Part shown: one piece after another, positions 39,936-48,626 of the stretch | Layout of the letters: each line of letters opens with the position of its first letter | How positions within the stretch are numbered: position 1 is the stretch's first letter | NCBI RefSeq assembly: GCF_029892565.1 | Contig: NZ_JARXVH010000012.1 | Location: 124,001 to 188,000 of the forward strand | DNA from: Streptomyces pseudovenezuelae | GTDB lineage: Bacteria > Actinomycetota > Actinomycetes > Streptomycetales > Streptomycetaceae | Length of the DNA: 64,000 nucleotides | Reading direction: 5' to 3' | Notes under the pieces: model-generated | Databases searched by the model: none | The model's input: the letters and a program-made list of their open reading frames with translations, nothing else | What the model was told of the DNA's origin: nothing | Made by a program: the position numbers and the translations under genes

Positions 39936-42182
39936 TCAGCTGAGAGTCAGCTCACATTCATGGGTGGTACATGCCATCCCCGGAGTGACGCGGAGCCGGA
40001 GCCGGCGGCCCGTGGCGAGGATGTCGACCGTTTCGTCGGCCCGCACGACCCCGCCTACCGGGTGGTCCCACGTGATCTCCAGCGGCTCCCCCGTGCGGGG
40101 CGGCTCGCTCACGCAGAGGGTAGCGGTACGGCCCCGGCGGCGGACCAGCACGCTCGCGCCGGCGGAGGCGGTGAGCGGGCCCGCGGTGCCCGCCTGCCAG
40201 AAGTTCGCGGCGGTCAGACCGAGGGAGTGGACGTGGACGGCCTGGCTCACACTGTCGTTGGCCAGGACCGACAGCCAGTGGTGGTCGGCGGCGCGGGCCT
40301 GGACCTCCTCGCGGGTCGCGCCCGGCATGAGGAGGTAGTGGTAGCGGGCGTCGACCGGGTCCGTGCCGTGGTCGAGCCAGAGGGTCTGCCAGCGGCGGGT
40401 GGCCCGCTCGGTGGTGCTCGTGGTGTTGATGTCGGACCACGCACCGGTCCGGTCCTCGCGCAGGCTCCTCAGCCCGCCCTCCTGGACCACCCAGCCGCCG
40501 TGCCCCGTCAGGTGCGCCCAGCCCGGCCGCTGGACCAGCCGCGCGCTCCCACCCTCCCCCAGGTTCCGGTTGTCCACGATCGTCTCGACCGGCACCCCGT
40601 CCGCGCAGCTGATCCCGGTACCGAGGCAGATCACCGCGTCCGCCACGCAGAACCAGGACTTGCGGGCCTCCAGCGTCGAGGCGAGCCCCTTGAAGTGCTG
40701 GCCGACGGCCGCGTACTCGCCGTCGGTCGTGCCGCCGACCCAGCGCACGTCGGGTCCGGGGGCGCCCCACTCGCCGCCGGCGCGGTCGGGCAGCCGCTTG
40801 GTGGAGACGGTGGTGCCGGGCAGCCGGTACCAGTCGACCGTCGGCCAGAACCAGTCCGTGTACTGATCGCTCGCACCCTCGGGCCACCAGGAGAGCATTC
40901 CGGCGCCGGTGTGCCAGCCGCGCGGGTTCTCGCCGTTGCCGCACTCGTAGTACGCGATGCGGTCGCTGGCCATCGCGAGGCTCACGGTGAAGCCCGGACG
41001 GCGGTGTGCGGCCCGGTCCATGGCCGGGAAGAGGCGGTGGCCCACGGGTTCGGGTACGGGCGTGAGCGGCCGGGAGGCGACCGCGTGCAGCCGCGCGAGG
41101 TCGGCCACGTCGAACTGAGGCGCCGTCAGAATCGGGGTGACCGTGTCCCGTTGGATCCAGCCCTTGATCATGCCGTGCCACCGGTCGCGCTCGGCCGGGC
41201 TCGCCGCGTCGGCCAGCAGGGCGATCGCGGCGATGACGCCCTGCCCGTGGAAGTGGTCGCTGCGCATGACGTGCAGCTCGTCGTTCCTGAGGTAACCCCG
41301 GCTGATGGCACGGCCGTTGACGCTGTCCATGATCAACCCGTCGTGGATCAGGGGCGCGTAGGCATGCTCGACGCTGTCGAGGACGAACTGCCGGTTCGGG
41401 TCCGTGACCTCCCACTCGGACCCGGCGAGCAGCGCGAAGAGGCGCCCCAGGCCGTCGAGCATGACCTGTCCGTACGTCCCCGAGTACGGGACGCGGGTGT
41501 GCTGCACGAACGAGCCGTCGGCGTACAGCCCGTCCCCCTGGGTGACGTACGGGAAGACCGGCGAGAGGGCGTCGCGGGCGAGGGCGATCTTGGCGGGCGC
41601 GCGGCCCAGGATGCCGCGCAGGGCGACCGAGCGGCACAGGTCGACGCGGTTGGCGCCGGTCGAGGTGCCGGAGTAGTCGGCGAGCATCGTGTCCGGGATG
41701 AAGTGGTCAACTGCCGCGCAGGCGGCGGTGATTCGTACGTCCGTGAGGTGGTCGTACAGGGCCGCCACGGTGTCCAGGAGGAGCCGGGGGCTGCCGATCT
41801 GCCACTCCCACCAGTTGCCGTAGCGGGTGGTGCCGGGGTGGTAGACCGTGGCGGAGAGGTGGTCGAGGCCGCGCAGGATGTCCGCGAGGAGGTCCGGGTC
41901 GGCGGTGGAGCCGGTGCCCGGCTGGACGTAGGCCCGGGCCATCGTCTCCAGGCGGGCGTAGCTCTGGGTGATGCCGGACGGCGGATCGAAGGGGTGGTCC
42001 GGCCACAGGGAGACCGGGGTCGGGGCCATGGTCGCGCGGAAGGCACGGGCCCGTTCGCCGGTGCCGGTGAGACGGGCGGCGTACGGTTCGGCTCCCGGGT
42101 CGTAACCGGTGCCGAGGGCGAAGTCGAGCCAACGCAGGCGGAGCACGTCGTAGGGGTCGGAAACGGTCCCGTTCTTGGCCAT
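39936..42182 (-). CDS. Polysaccharide lyase family 8 (hyaluronate/xanthan lyase-like), no signal peptide
   Basis: A 748-residue protein with a helical toroid at the N terminus and beta-sandwich domains after. The PL8 active site is complete: NWWEWQIGSPR near residue 123, Asn 178 in TGANRVDL, His 228 in GSFVQHTR and Tyr 237 in YSGTYG, with the Asn-His-Tyr spacing of known hyaluronan lyases. PL8 enzymes cleave uronic-acid polymers by beta elimination. ATG 42182 has AAGGAG seven bases upstream, so it is well supported, yet the protein starts MAKNGTVSDPYDVLRLRW without a secretion signal; most PL8 enzymes are exported. The frame upstream also lacks a signal. The substrate is not certain. Confidence 0.9.
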   Translation of the reverse strand: MAKNGTVSDPYDVLRLRWLDFALGTGYDPGAEPYAARLTGTGERARAFRATMAPTPVSLWPDHPFDPPSGITQSYARLETMARAYVQPGTGSTADPDLLADILRGLDHLSATVYHPGTTRYGNWWEWQIGSPRLLLDTVAALYDHLTDVRITAACAAVDHFIPDTMLADYSGTSTGANRVDLCRSVALRGILGRAPAKIALARDALSPVFPYVTQGDGLYADGSFVQHTRVPYSGTYGQVMLDGLGRLFALLAGSEWEVTDPNRQFVLDSVEHAYAPLIHDGLIMDSVNGRAISRGYLRNDELHVMRSDHFHGQGVIAAIALLADAASPAERDRWHGMIKGWIQRDTVTPILTAPQFDVADLARLHAVASRPLTPVPEPVGHRLFPAMDRAAHRRPGFTVSLAMASDRIAYYECGNGENPRGWHTGAGMLSWWPEGASDQYTDWFWPTVDWYRLPGTTVSTKRLPDRAGGEWGAPGPDVRWVGGTTDGEYAAVGQHFKGLASTLEARKSWFCVADAVICLGTGISCADGVPVETIVDNRNLGEGGSARLVQRPGWAHLTGHGGWVVQEGGLRSLREDRTGAWSDINTTSTTERATRRWQTLWLDHGTDPVDARYHYLLMPGATREEVQARAADHHWLSVLANDSVSQAVHVHSLGLTAANFWQAGTAGPLTASAGASVLVRRRGRTATLCVSEPPRTGEPLEITWDHPVGGVVRADETVDILATGRRLRLRVTPGMACTTHECELTLS

Positions 42183-42294
42183 GCAGCACTCCTTCGGAAG
42201 TCCGGAATCCGCCAACGGAGTGTAATTCCATGAATACGCGTGGATGATGTTGAAACCCGAACGGAATAGGTCTACGGTCTTCCGTGTTGGCAAA

Positions 42295-42323
42295 GTTGAA
42301 CATTCAACATCACCGCCTATCGT
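42295..42323 (+). promoter_or_regulatory. Putative promoter and operator of the YceI gene
   Basis: GTTGAA-CA-TTCAAC (42295-42308) is a perfect 6-2-6 inverted repeat. TTGAAC at 42296 could be a -35 box with TATCGT at 42318 as -10, 16 bases apart. A repressor, perhaps MarR-like, on the repeat would block the -35 region. Inference from sequence. Confidence 0.42.
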
Positions 42324-42340
42324 CCCCACAGGAGCACATC

Positions 42341-42949
42341 ATGGGCATCTTCGGCCGCAAGGACAGCACCGAGACCGAGACCGCCGCCCCCTCCGCGGTC
42401 AACCCCGAGCTTGCCGCGCTGACCGGCGAGTACACCATCGACCCGGCGCACTCCACGCTCGGTTTCACGGCCCGCCACGCCATGGTCACCAACGTCAAGG
42501 GCAAATTCCTCGACTTCAACGGCACGCTGCACCTGGACGGCTCCGACCCGGCCAAGTCCACGGCCTCCATCGACGCCAAGATGGACAGCATCGACACCGG
42601 TTCCGCGGACCGTGACGGTCACCTCAAGAGCGCGGACTTCTTCAAGATCGAAGAGTTCCCGACGATGACCTTCCGGTCGACCTCCGCCGAGTCCCTGGGC
42701 GGCGACGACTACCGCATCACGGGTGACCTGGAGATCCTCGGCACCACCAAGCCGCTCACCATCGACCTTGAGTTCAACGGTGCCGCGAAGGACCCGTTCG
42801 GCAACGAGCGTGTGGGCTTCGAGGGCAAGGCCGAGATCCTGCGCTCTGAGTGGGGCCTCTCCTGGAACGCGGCGCTGGAGACCGGCGGCGTGCTCGTTTC
42901 CGACAAGATCAAGCTCAACTTCGACATCTCCGCGATCAAGAACGCCTGA
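42341..42949 (+). CDS. YceI-family lipocalin-like protein
   Basis: A 202-residue protein of the YceI family, a beta-barrel that binds isoprenoid-like lipids such as polyprenyl quinones. GEYTIDPAHSTLGFTARHAM is the family signature, followed by GSADRDGHLKSADFF and ITGDLEILGTTKPLTIDLEF. No signal peptide is seen; there is a 30-residue charged N-terminal extension (FGRKDSTETETAAP), so it is likely cytosolic, as in other actinobacteria. ATG 42341 with AGGAG eight bases upstream. Divergent from the PL8 gene. Confidence 0.92.
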   Translation: MGIFGRKDSTETETAAPSAVNPELAALTGEYTIDPAHSTLGFTARHAMVTNVKGKFLDFNGTLHLDGSDPAKSTASIDAKMDSIDTGSADRDGHLKSADFFKIEEFPTMTFRSTSAESLGGDDYRITGDLEILGTTKPLTIDLEFNGAAKDPFGNERVGFEGKAEILRSEWGLSWNAALETGGVLVSDKIKLNFDISAIKNA

Positions 42950-42968
42950 TCCTGCGATGACCTCGTCC

Positions 42969-43001
42969 GCGGAGTCGTAGTTCCCATTACTACGACTCCG
43001 C
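42969..43001 (+). terminator. Terminator of the YceI gene
   Basis: A perfect 13-bp stem (GCGGAGTCGTAGT with ACTACGACTCCGC) and a seven-base loop, 19 bases after the stop. Confidence 0.8.
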
Positions 43002-43040
43002 TACGGGGGTTTCGGGTGCCGATGGGGGAAAAGCACCCTC

Positions 43041-43859
43041 ATGCACTCGGAGAAGCCCAAGAAGGTCGGTTCGTGGCAGGCGGTCGGAGCCGTACTGGCC
43101 CACTTCAGGAAACGGGCCCGGTTGACGCAGGAGCAGTTCGCCGAGCTGGCGAGACTGTCCGTCGACACGGTGGCGTCCATCGAGCAGGGGCGGTTGGCTC
43201 TGCAGCTCGATCAGGCCGAGGACTTCGATGAACTCCTCGACACGGGTGGGGTGTTGTTCGTCCTCGTGTCCAAACTGCCGGTCCGGGAGCGGATCGTGCA
43301 GTTCGCGCAGGGGCTGGTGGATCACGAGCAGGAAGCGGTGGGTGTTCTCTCCTACCAGAGCCAGGTGGTTCCTGGACTCCTGCAGACCAGGGAGTACTGT
43401 CGCGCCGGCTTCGACTTCCGGCATCCGGCACTCGGTAGCGAGACCGCCGAGCAGTGGGTCGACGCCCGTATGGAACGGCAGTTGATCTGGCAGCGGGACC
43501 GGCCGCCCGTCGGGCACTTCATCCTGGAGGAGAGCATCCTCCGTCGGGCGGTGGGCGGGCCGGACGTCATGCGGGAGCAGCTCCAGCAGATCGTCGAGTA
43601 CACCGAGCCCGTCCACATGAGCTTCCAGATCATGCCCATGGATCGGACACCGCACGCCGGCCTCGACGGGCCGATGGTGCTGCTGGAAACCCCCGATCAC
43701 GAGCGTCTCGCCTACCTGGAGATTCAGCGCGCCAGCTTCCTCGTGGACGACCCCGACGAGGTCAGCGAATACCACTACAAGTATGGAATGCTGCGGTCTC
43801 AGGCGCTCTCTCCCGACGAGAGCGTGCGCCTCTTGAACGGACTGCTAGGAGAGTCATGA
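43041..43859 (+). CDS. XRE/WhiJ-like regulator with DUF5753 domain
   Basis: A 272-residue protein. Residues 15-70 are an XRE helix-turn-helix (VLAHFRKRARLTQEQFAELA, then SVDTVASIEQGRLALQ). The remainder is the DUF5753 domain found with it in Streptomyces (VVPGLLQTREYCRAGF, MERQLIWQRDRPPVGHFILE, VHMSFQIMPMDRTPHAGLDG). Such regulators pair with small DUF397 proteins, as in the whiJ and abaA systems that affect development and antibiotics. The stop overlaps the next start (ATGA), so both are coupled. Confidence 0.9.
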   Translation: MHSEKPKKVGSWQAVGAVLAHFRKRARLTQEQFAELARLSVDTVASIEQGRLALQLDQAEDFDELLDTGGVLFVLVSKLPVRERIVQFAQGLVDHEQEAVGVLSYQSQVVPGLLQTREYCRAGFDFRHPALGSETAEQWVDARMERQLIWQRDRPPVGHFILEESILRRAVGGPDVMREQLQQIVEYTEPVHMSFQIMPMDRTPHAGLDGPMVLLETPDHERLAYLEIQRASFLVDDPDEVSEYHYKYGMLRSQALSPDESVRLLNGLLGES

Positions 43860-44104
43860 ACACCGCAGCGCTGGCATGGTTCAAGTCGAGCTACAGCAGC
43901 AACGAGGGCGGCAACTGCCTGGAGACCGCCTGCACTTGGCGCAAGTCCAGCTACAGCGGGAGCGAGGGCGGCGACTGCCTGGAATTCGCCGCCCACCCCG
44001 CCGCCGTCCACATTCGCGACTCCAAGAACCCCGACGGTCCGGTTCTCACCCTCTCCCCCGGTACCTGGAGCGAGTTCCTCGCTGTCACGCGTCCCGGGTC
44101 CTGA
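43856..44104 (+). CDS. DUF397 protein with duplicated motif
   Basis: An 82-residue DUF397 protein. The family motif W-x-K-S-S-Y-S-x-x-x-G-G-x-C-L-E occurs twice in tandem (WFKSSYSSNEGGNCLETA, then WRKSSYSGSEGGDCLEFA), although the rest of the domain (VHIRDSKNPDGPVLTLSPGTW) is single. The pair with the upstream XRE gene suggests an antagonist or partner of that regulator, perhaps as a toxin-antitoxin-like couple; this is family knowledge. The last 20 bases overlap the convergent permease gene. Confidence 0.9.
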   Translation: MNTAALAWFKSSYSSNEGGNCLETACTWRKSSYSGSEGGDCLEFAAHPAAVHIRDSKNPDGPVLTLSPGTWSEFLAVTRPGS

Positions 44105-44840
44105 ACAGGACGCCCGCGAGGAGCAGCAGGCCTGCCGCGTACGCCGCCAGGACTCCCAGGCCCGGCCAGGGGGCGATCGGGAGGTCGGCGAGGTGGCGGG
44201 TGGACTGGATGGAGAGGGCCGCCGGCATGGGGGCCCAGCGTTCCAGGCGGTGTTGCCAGGTGGGGGACGGGATGAGTGTGACCAGGAGCGGGACGACGTA
44301 GAGGATGCCCAGGCCCAGGGTGATCGCCCCTGACGTGTCCCGGAGCATGGTCGCCAGGGCCAGGCCCAGCAGGGCGACCAGGGTCAGGCAGAGGACCGAG
44401 CCGAGCGTGGGGCGCAGGGCGGGGGCGTAGTCCGGGAGGAGTGCGTCGGCCAGGAGGATGGAAGCCAGGACGGCCAGCGCTCCCCCGGCCGCCGTCAGCA
44501 GGGCCAGTACCGTCGCCTTGGACGCCAGGACCCGCCAGCGGGTTGGCGTCGCGGCGAGGGTCGTGCGGATCGTGCCCGTGCCGTATTCCGCGCCCATCGT
44601 CAGGACGCCCAGGATCAGACAGGCGGCCTGTCCCATCCAGACTCCGGTGAGGCTGAGCTTCACCGTGTCCTCGTCGCAGGTGCCGCCCGGGCACACATCG
44701 GCGGCGACCGGGGCGATCGCGGCGGCGCCGACCGCGAGGGTGAGGGCGACCAGGGCCGCGAGCAGCCACCAAGTGCTGGGCAGGGTACGGAGTTTCGTCC
44801 ACTCGGCGTGGAGCGGGCGCAGCGCGTGGTGCGCTCTCAC
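44085..44840 (-). CDS. ABC-2 type permease, second subunit
   Basis: A 251-residue integral membrane protein with about six hydrophobic segments (PSTWWLLAALVALTLAVG, VWMGQAACLILGVLTMG, ATVLALLTAAGGALAVLASI, VLCLTLVALLGLALATML, TLGLGILYVVPLLVTLI, LGVLAAYAAGLLLLAGVL). It starts HAEWTKLRTLPST, the typical start of these permeases, and has EYGTGTIRTTLAATPTRWR. GTG 44840 overlaps the stop of the upstream permease (GTGA). It forms an exporter with the ATPase and the first permease; substrate unknown. Confidence 0.9.
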   Translation of the reverse strand: MRAHHALRPLHAEWTKLRTLPSTWWLLAALVALTLAVGAAAIAPVAADVCPGGTCDEDTVKLSLTGVWMGQAACLILGVLTMGAEYGTGTIRTTLAATPTRWRVLASKATVLALLTAAGGALAVLASILLADALLPDYAPALRPTLGSVLCLTLVALLGLALATMLRDTSGAITLGLGILYVVPLLVTLIPSPTWQHRLERWAPMPAALSIQSTRHLADLPIAPWPGLGVLAAYAAGLLLLAGVLFRTRDA

Positions 44841-46390
44841 GCGTCCCTCCTGCGTACGGTCCAGGCCGCCAGGAGCAGGGCCGCCGCCGTGTAGGCGGCC
44901 AGGACGGTGAGGCCGTTGCCGGGGGACAGTGGGTAACAGCCGCCCTCCGGAAGGCAGTTGTGCGAGGTGAAGTCGTACTTCTTCACGCCCTGCTGGACCG
45001 CGAAGGCCGCCGCCGGGGTCACCCGCAGGAGCCAGCGGGCGGCCGGGAGCGGGAAGGCGAAGGACAGGATCTGCGGGAGGATGACGAGCATGACGACCGT
45101 GGCGATCGCGCCCGCGCTGTTGCGGAGCACGACCCCGACCGCCAGGGCCAGCACGGCGACCAGGGAGAGCAGCGCGGCGCTGCCCAGCACCGCTCGCAGG
45201 GCCGGGTTCTCCAGCAGGGGGTAGTCGGGGAAGGCCGGGGGGCCGAAGCCGTTGCCGCGCAGGGTGCTCTGGGCGAGCGTGTAGCCGACGGCGACGGCCG
45301 CGAGGCCCGCCACGAAGGTCACGGCGCCGATCACGGTCGTCTTCGCCGCCAGCACCTTCAACCGGGCCGGCGTCGCCGTGAACGTCGTACGGATCAGGCC
45401 CCGTTTGTATTCGCCGGTCACGAAGAGCGCGCCCAGGGCGATCATGAACAGGATGCCGACGAAGACGCCCTGGAAGCTCATCTGGACGATGTCGGGGCCG
45501 CCCTGGTCGGGGGCGATGTCGCCCTGGCCGGTGAGGGTGTAGGTGCCGTCGGTGACGGTGGTGGTGGAGTCCGGCCGGGCGTTGTGGGGGGCGGGGGCGT
45601 TGGGGGTGGGGGCGCCGACGTCCGTGCTGGTCCAGGGGGTGGTGGTCGAGGTGCCTCGGAGGGTCAGGTGGTCGTAGGTGGCGGTGGCGCGTCCGCCGCC
45701 GGACGACTGGCTCGAACCGCCGAAGGAGCGGTGCACGTCCTGGTGGCCGGGGGTGGCCAGGACCAGGCCCACCTGGACGGTCTTCGGCAGGCCGGACAGG
45801 CTGACGTCCTCGATCTTCGACCAGTTGGCGCCGTCGGCGGACTCGTAGCCGGTGAGGCGGTCGCCGGTCCGCGTCAGGCGGAGCCAGCGTGGGGCGGTCG
45901 TCACGGCGGAGTCCGAACCCGCCGTGTCGTGGGTGAAGTTCCACTGCATGCGGACGCCGTGGCCCGGGGTGGCCAGCACCGCCGCGTAAGAAGAGCCTTG
46001 CCGCAGGCTCGACTTGACGATGAGCCCGGCCTTCGCCCAGGGCTCCACGCTTCTGTCGTCGGCGGTCTTCAGGCCGGTGACCCGGGCCGTGACGCTGCCG
46101 TCGCCGGTGAGCGGGCGGTGGGTGAAGCGGAAGGAGTCGGTGACCGTCGTGCCGTCGGGGCCGTGGATGGCGTCCGGTCCCCCGCTGGTGACGGAGCCGC
46201 TCGCGCTCAGCTGGGTGATCAGTACGGTGGCCACGGCTGCGGCCACCAGGACGAGCAGCCAGGCGCGGACCGTACGGAACTTGGTCCACTCGGCGTGCAG
46301 GAGGCGGGGGAAGCCGGCGTGGGTGGGGTGGAGGTGGGAGCGGTAGGGGGTGGGCGTGGTCTCCGGCTCCGTGTTCGTGCTCGTCGTCAT
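44837..46390 (-). CDS. ABC-2 type permease with inserted LamG-like (DUF1349) domain
   Basis: A 517-residue membrane protein. After HAEWTKFRTVRAWLLVLVAA (first membrane helix, about residues 30-57) comes a soluble block of roughly 65-260: GDGSVTARVTGLKTADDRS, WAKAGLIVKSSLRQGSSYAAV, WLRLTRTGDRLTGYESADG and NWSKIEDVSLSGLPKTVQVG. These are hallmarks of a DUF1349/concanavalin-like beta sandwich, which would lie outside the membrane. Then follow the remaining membrane helices (FQGVFVGILFMIALGALFVT and on) with EYKRGLIRTTFTATPARLK. The domain insertion is unusual for ABC-2 permeases. ATG 46390 overlaps the ATPase stop (ATGA). Confidence 0.9.
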   Translation of the reverse strand: MTTSTNTEPETTPTPYRSHLHPTHAGFPRLLHAEWTKFRTVRAWLLVLVAAAVATVLITQLSASGSVTSGGPDAIHGPDGTTVTDSFRFTHRPLTGDGSVTARVTGLKTADDRSVEPWAKAGLIVKSSLRQGSSYAAVLATPGHGVRMQWNFTHDTAGSDSAVTTAPRWLRLTRTGDRLTGYESADGANWSKIEDVSLSGLPKTVQVGLVLATPGHQDVHRSFGGSSQSSGGGRATATYDHLTLRGTSTTTPWTSTDVGAPTPNAPAPHNARPDSTTTVTDGTYTLTGQGDIAPDQGGPDIVQMSFQGVFVGILFMIALGALFVTGEYKRGLIRTTFTATPARLKVLAAKTTVIGAVTFVAGLAAVAVGYTLAQSTLRGNGFGPPAFPDYPLLENPALRAVLGSAALLSLVAVLALAVGVVLRNSAGAIATVVMLVILPQILSFAFPLPAARWLLRVTPAAAFAVQQGVKKYDFTSHNCLPEGGCYPLSPGNGLTVLAAYTAAALLLAAWTVRRRDA

Positions 46391-47328
46391 CGGGTCACCT
46401 CGTCGGCCGTTTCCGTGGCGCTCGTGAACTCGGCCTTGTCGCGGGTGAGTTCCATGTACGCCTCCTCCAAGGTGGCTCGGTGGGCGCCCACTTCGGCGAA
46501 GGGGACGCGGGCCTCGGTCAGGAGTTCCACCACGCGGCTCGCGGGGAGGCCGGTGACGATGAGGGTGTCGCGGTCGGTGACGGCGACCCGGCCGCCCTCG
46601 CGGGCGAGGAGTTCCATCGCCTGTGTACGGGCCTCGGTGCGCAGTCGGACGCGGTCGCCGGAGGCGGCGTGCAGCAGCTCGGAGACCGAGGTGTCGGCGA
46701 TCAGGCGGCCCCGGCCGATGACCACCAAGTGGTCGGCGGTGTCCTCCAGTTCGCTCATCAGGTGGCTGGAGACGAGGATGGCGCGGCCCTCGGCGGCCAG
46801 GCGGCGCAGCAGGCGGCGGATCCACTGGATGCCCTCGGGGTCGAGGCCGTTGACGGGCTCGTCCAGGAGCAGGATCGGCGGGTCGCCGAGGAGGGCCGCC
46901 GCTATGCCGAGGCGCTGGCGCATGCCGAGGGAGTAGCCGCCGGCCCGGCGTCGGGCGGCGGACTCCAGGCCGACCTGGGCGAGGACGTCGTCCACGCGGC
47001 GGACGGGCAGTCCGTGGGAGTGGGCGAGCCAGCGCAGGTGGTCGCGGCCCCGGCGGGCGGGGTGCAGGGCGGCGGCGTCCAGGAGCGCGCCGACCTCCAA
47101 CAGGGGTGTGCGCAGGGCGTGGTAGGGGCGGCCGGCGATGAGTGCCTGGCCCTCGTCGGGGGCGTCCAGGCCGAGGAGGGCCCGCAAAGTGGTGGACTTC
47201 CCGGCGCCGTTGGGGCCGACGAAGCCGGTGACCGTGCCGGGCTCGACGGTGAAGGAGAGGCCGTCGACCGCGAGGGTCCGGCCGAACCGTTTGCGCAGAC
47301 CGCGGACTTCGATGGTTGCGTCGCTCAT
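46387..47328 (-). CDS. ABC transporter ATP-binding protein
   Basis: A 313-residue ATPase of the ABC-2/DRA family. Walker A is GFVGPNGAGKSTTLRAL, the signature is GGYSLGMRQRLGIAAALL, and Walker B is PILLLDEPVNGLDPEG. The last 90 residues are the usual C-terminal extension of such subunits. ATG 47328 begins the family N terminus (SDATIEVRGLRKRFG) but no ribosome site is visible; initiation may be leaderless. First gene of the ATPase-permease-permease operon, divergent from the two-component genes, which may regulate it. Confidence 0.93.
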   Translation of the reverse strand: MSDATIEVRGLRKRFGRTLAVDGLSFTVEPGTVTGFVGPNGAGKSTTLRALLGLDAPDEGQALIAGRPYHALRTPLLEVGALLDAAALHPARRGRDHLRWLAHSHGLPVRRVDDVLAQVGLESAARRRAGGYSLGMRQRLGIAAALLGDPPILLLDEPVNGLDPEGIQWIRRLLRRLAAEGRAILVSSHLMSELEDTADHLVVIGRGRLIADTSVSELLHAASGDRVRLRTEARTQAMELLAREGGRVAVTDRDTLIVTGLPASRVVELLTEARVPFAEVGAHRATLEEAYMELTRDKAEFTSATETADEVTR

Positions 47329-47420
47329 GGTGAGGGAGGCTAGGGGCGGCCGTGCGGGGGTGTCGTCACGCCGGGGAGGTCCCTCCCGTAGGGGATGCGC
47401 GCGGGAGGCGGCTCGGGACA

Positions 47421-48626
47421 ATGGCGGACGTGGGTAAGAAGGCTTCGACCTCAGCAGGGGCGCGCGGTGCCGTGCCGGCACGGATGCGTGCGGTCCGCGT
47501 GCGGATCGCAGGTGCGGAGCGGGTGCTGCCCGCCGTGCTGACGGTGCTCGCGGTGGGCGAGGGTCTGGTGCGCAGCGGTGATCCGCAGAGCAGCCTCGCC
47601 GTCATGCTGCTGCTCGCGCTCGCCACGACGGGTCCGCTCTCCTTCGTCCTGGGGAGCGGGCGGGGCAGCCGGGTCGGGGCCGCGATCGCCGTGAGCGCCG
47701 CCTGCGTGCTCGCGCTCGTGCCGTTCCAGGCGCTCACCGCGGGTGCCGCCGTCGCACAGTTGATCTGCGTGTACGTCCTGGCGCGGACGGGGTGGCCGCT
47801 GCTGGGCGGGCTGCTCGTCGTGCCGTACGTCGTCGTCGCGCTGTTCAGTCACGAGGACGCCACCCGGATCGTCGCCGTCCTGCTGGCCACTCTCGCGTCC
47901 GCCGCGGCGGCGACCGGTATCGCGCATCACGTGCGCAGCACCGTGCTCGCGCACAGCGCGACCGAGCAGGCGTTCGCGGACACGCTCCTGGAACATGCCG
48001 CCCGGGGCGAACGGGCGCGGATCGCACGGGAGTTGCACGATGTCGTCGCCCATCACATCTCGATGATCGCCGTGCAGGCGGAGACCGGCCGGCTCACCAC
48101 GCGCGGGCTGCCGCCGGAGGGCGCGGACCGTTTCCTGGCCATCGGGGACACCGCGCGCACCGCCCTGACGGAGATGCGGCGGCTGCTCGGCGTGCTGCGG
48201 GAGGACGCGGACACCGGCGTCCAGCGGGCGCCGCAGCCAGGGCTCGGCCAACTCCTCGACCTGATCGACGAGTCACGGGACGCGGCCGGCGCGGCGACCC
48301 GGCTGATCGTCAGCGGGCCGGTCGCCGCGCTCGACCCGGGCGTCGAGGTCACCGCGTACCGGATCGTCCAGGAGGCGCTGACCAACGCCCGCCGGCATGC
48401 GCCGGGTGCCGCCGTGGACGTGGAACTGCGGTACGGAGAGGCGGAGTTGGAGCTGCGCGTGCGGGACAACGGGCCCGGGCCCGCGCCCGGCTCCCCCGGT
48501 CATGGCCTGCTCGGCATGCGCGAGCGCGCGGCGACCGTGAGCGGGACTCTGCGTACGGGGCCCGCTCCCGGTGGCGGCTTCCTCGTCGAGGCGCGGCTGC
48601 CGGTGCGGGCGGAGGTGCCGGCGTGA
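47421..48626 (+). CDS. NarL-family sensor histidine kinase
   Basis: A 401-residue membrane kinase. About five hydrophobic segments fill the first 170 residues; the HisKA_3 phosphoacceptor is the His in RIARELHDVVAHHISMI near residue 206, and the HATPase domain has YRIVQEALTNARRHAPGA and VRDNGPGPAPG...GHGLLGMRERA. ATG 47421 is preferred; GTG 47430 is also possible. The stop overlaps the regulator start (GTGA). Divergent from the ABC exporter genes by 92 bases, which suggests control of the exporter. Confidence 0.93.
   Translation: MADVGKKASTSAGARGAVPARMRAVRVRIAGAERVLPAVLTVLAVGEGLVRSGDPQSSLAVMLLLALATTGPLSFVLGSGRGSRVGAAIAVSAACVLALVPFQALTAGAAVAQLICVYVLARTGWPLLGGLLVVPYVVVALFSHEDATRIVAVLLATLASAAAATGIAHHVRSTVLAHSATEQAFADTLLEHAARGERARIARELHDVVAHHISMIAVQAETGRLTTRGLPPEGADRFLAIGDTARTALTEMRRLLGVLREDADTGVQRAPQPGLGQLLDLIDESRDAAGAATRLIVSGPVAALDPGVEVTAYRIVQEALTNARRHAPGAAVDVELRYGEAELELRVRDNGPGPAPGSPGHGLLGMRERAATVSGTLRTGPAPGGGFLVEARLPVRAEVPA

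Noticed and set aside
39879..42233. Plus-strand frame of 784 codons opposite the PL8 gene
   Set aside because: Shadow of the lyase gene, which has its full active site and a good ribosome site.
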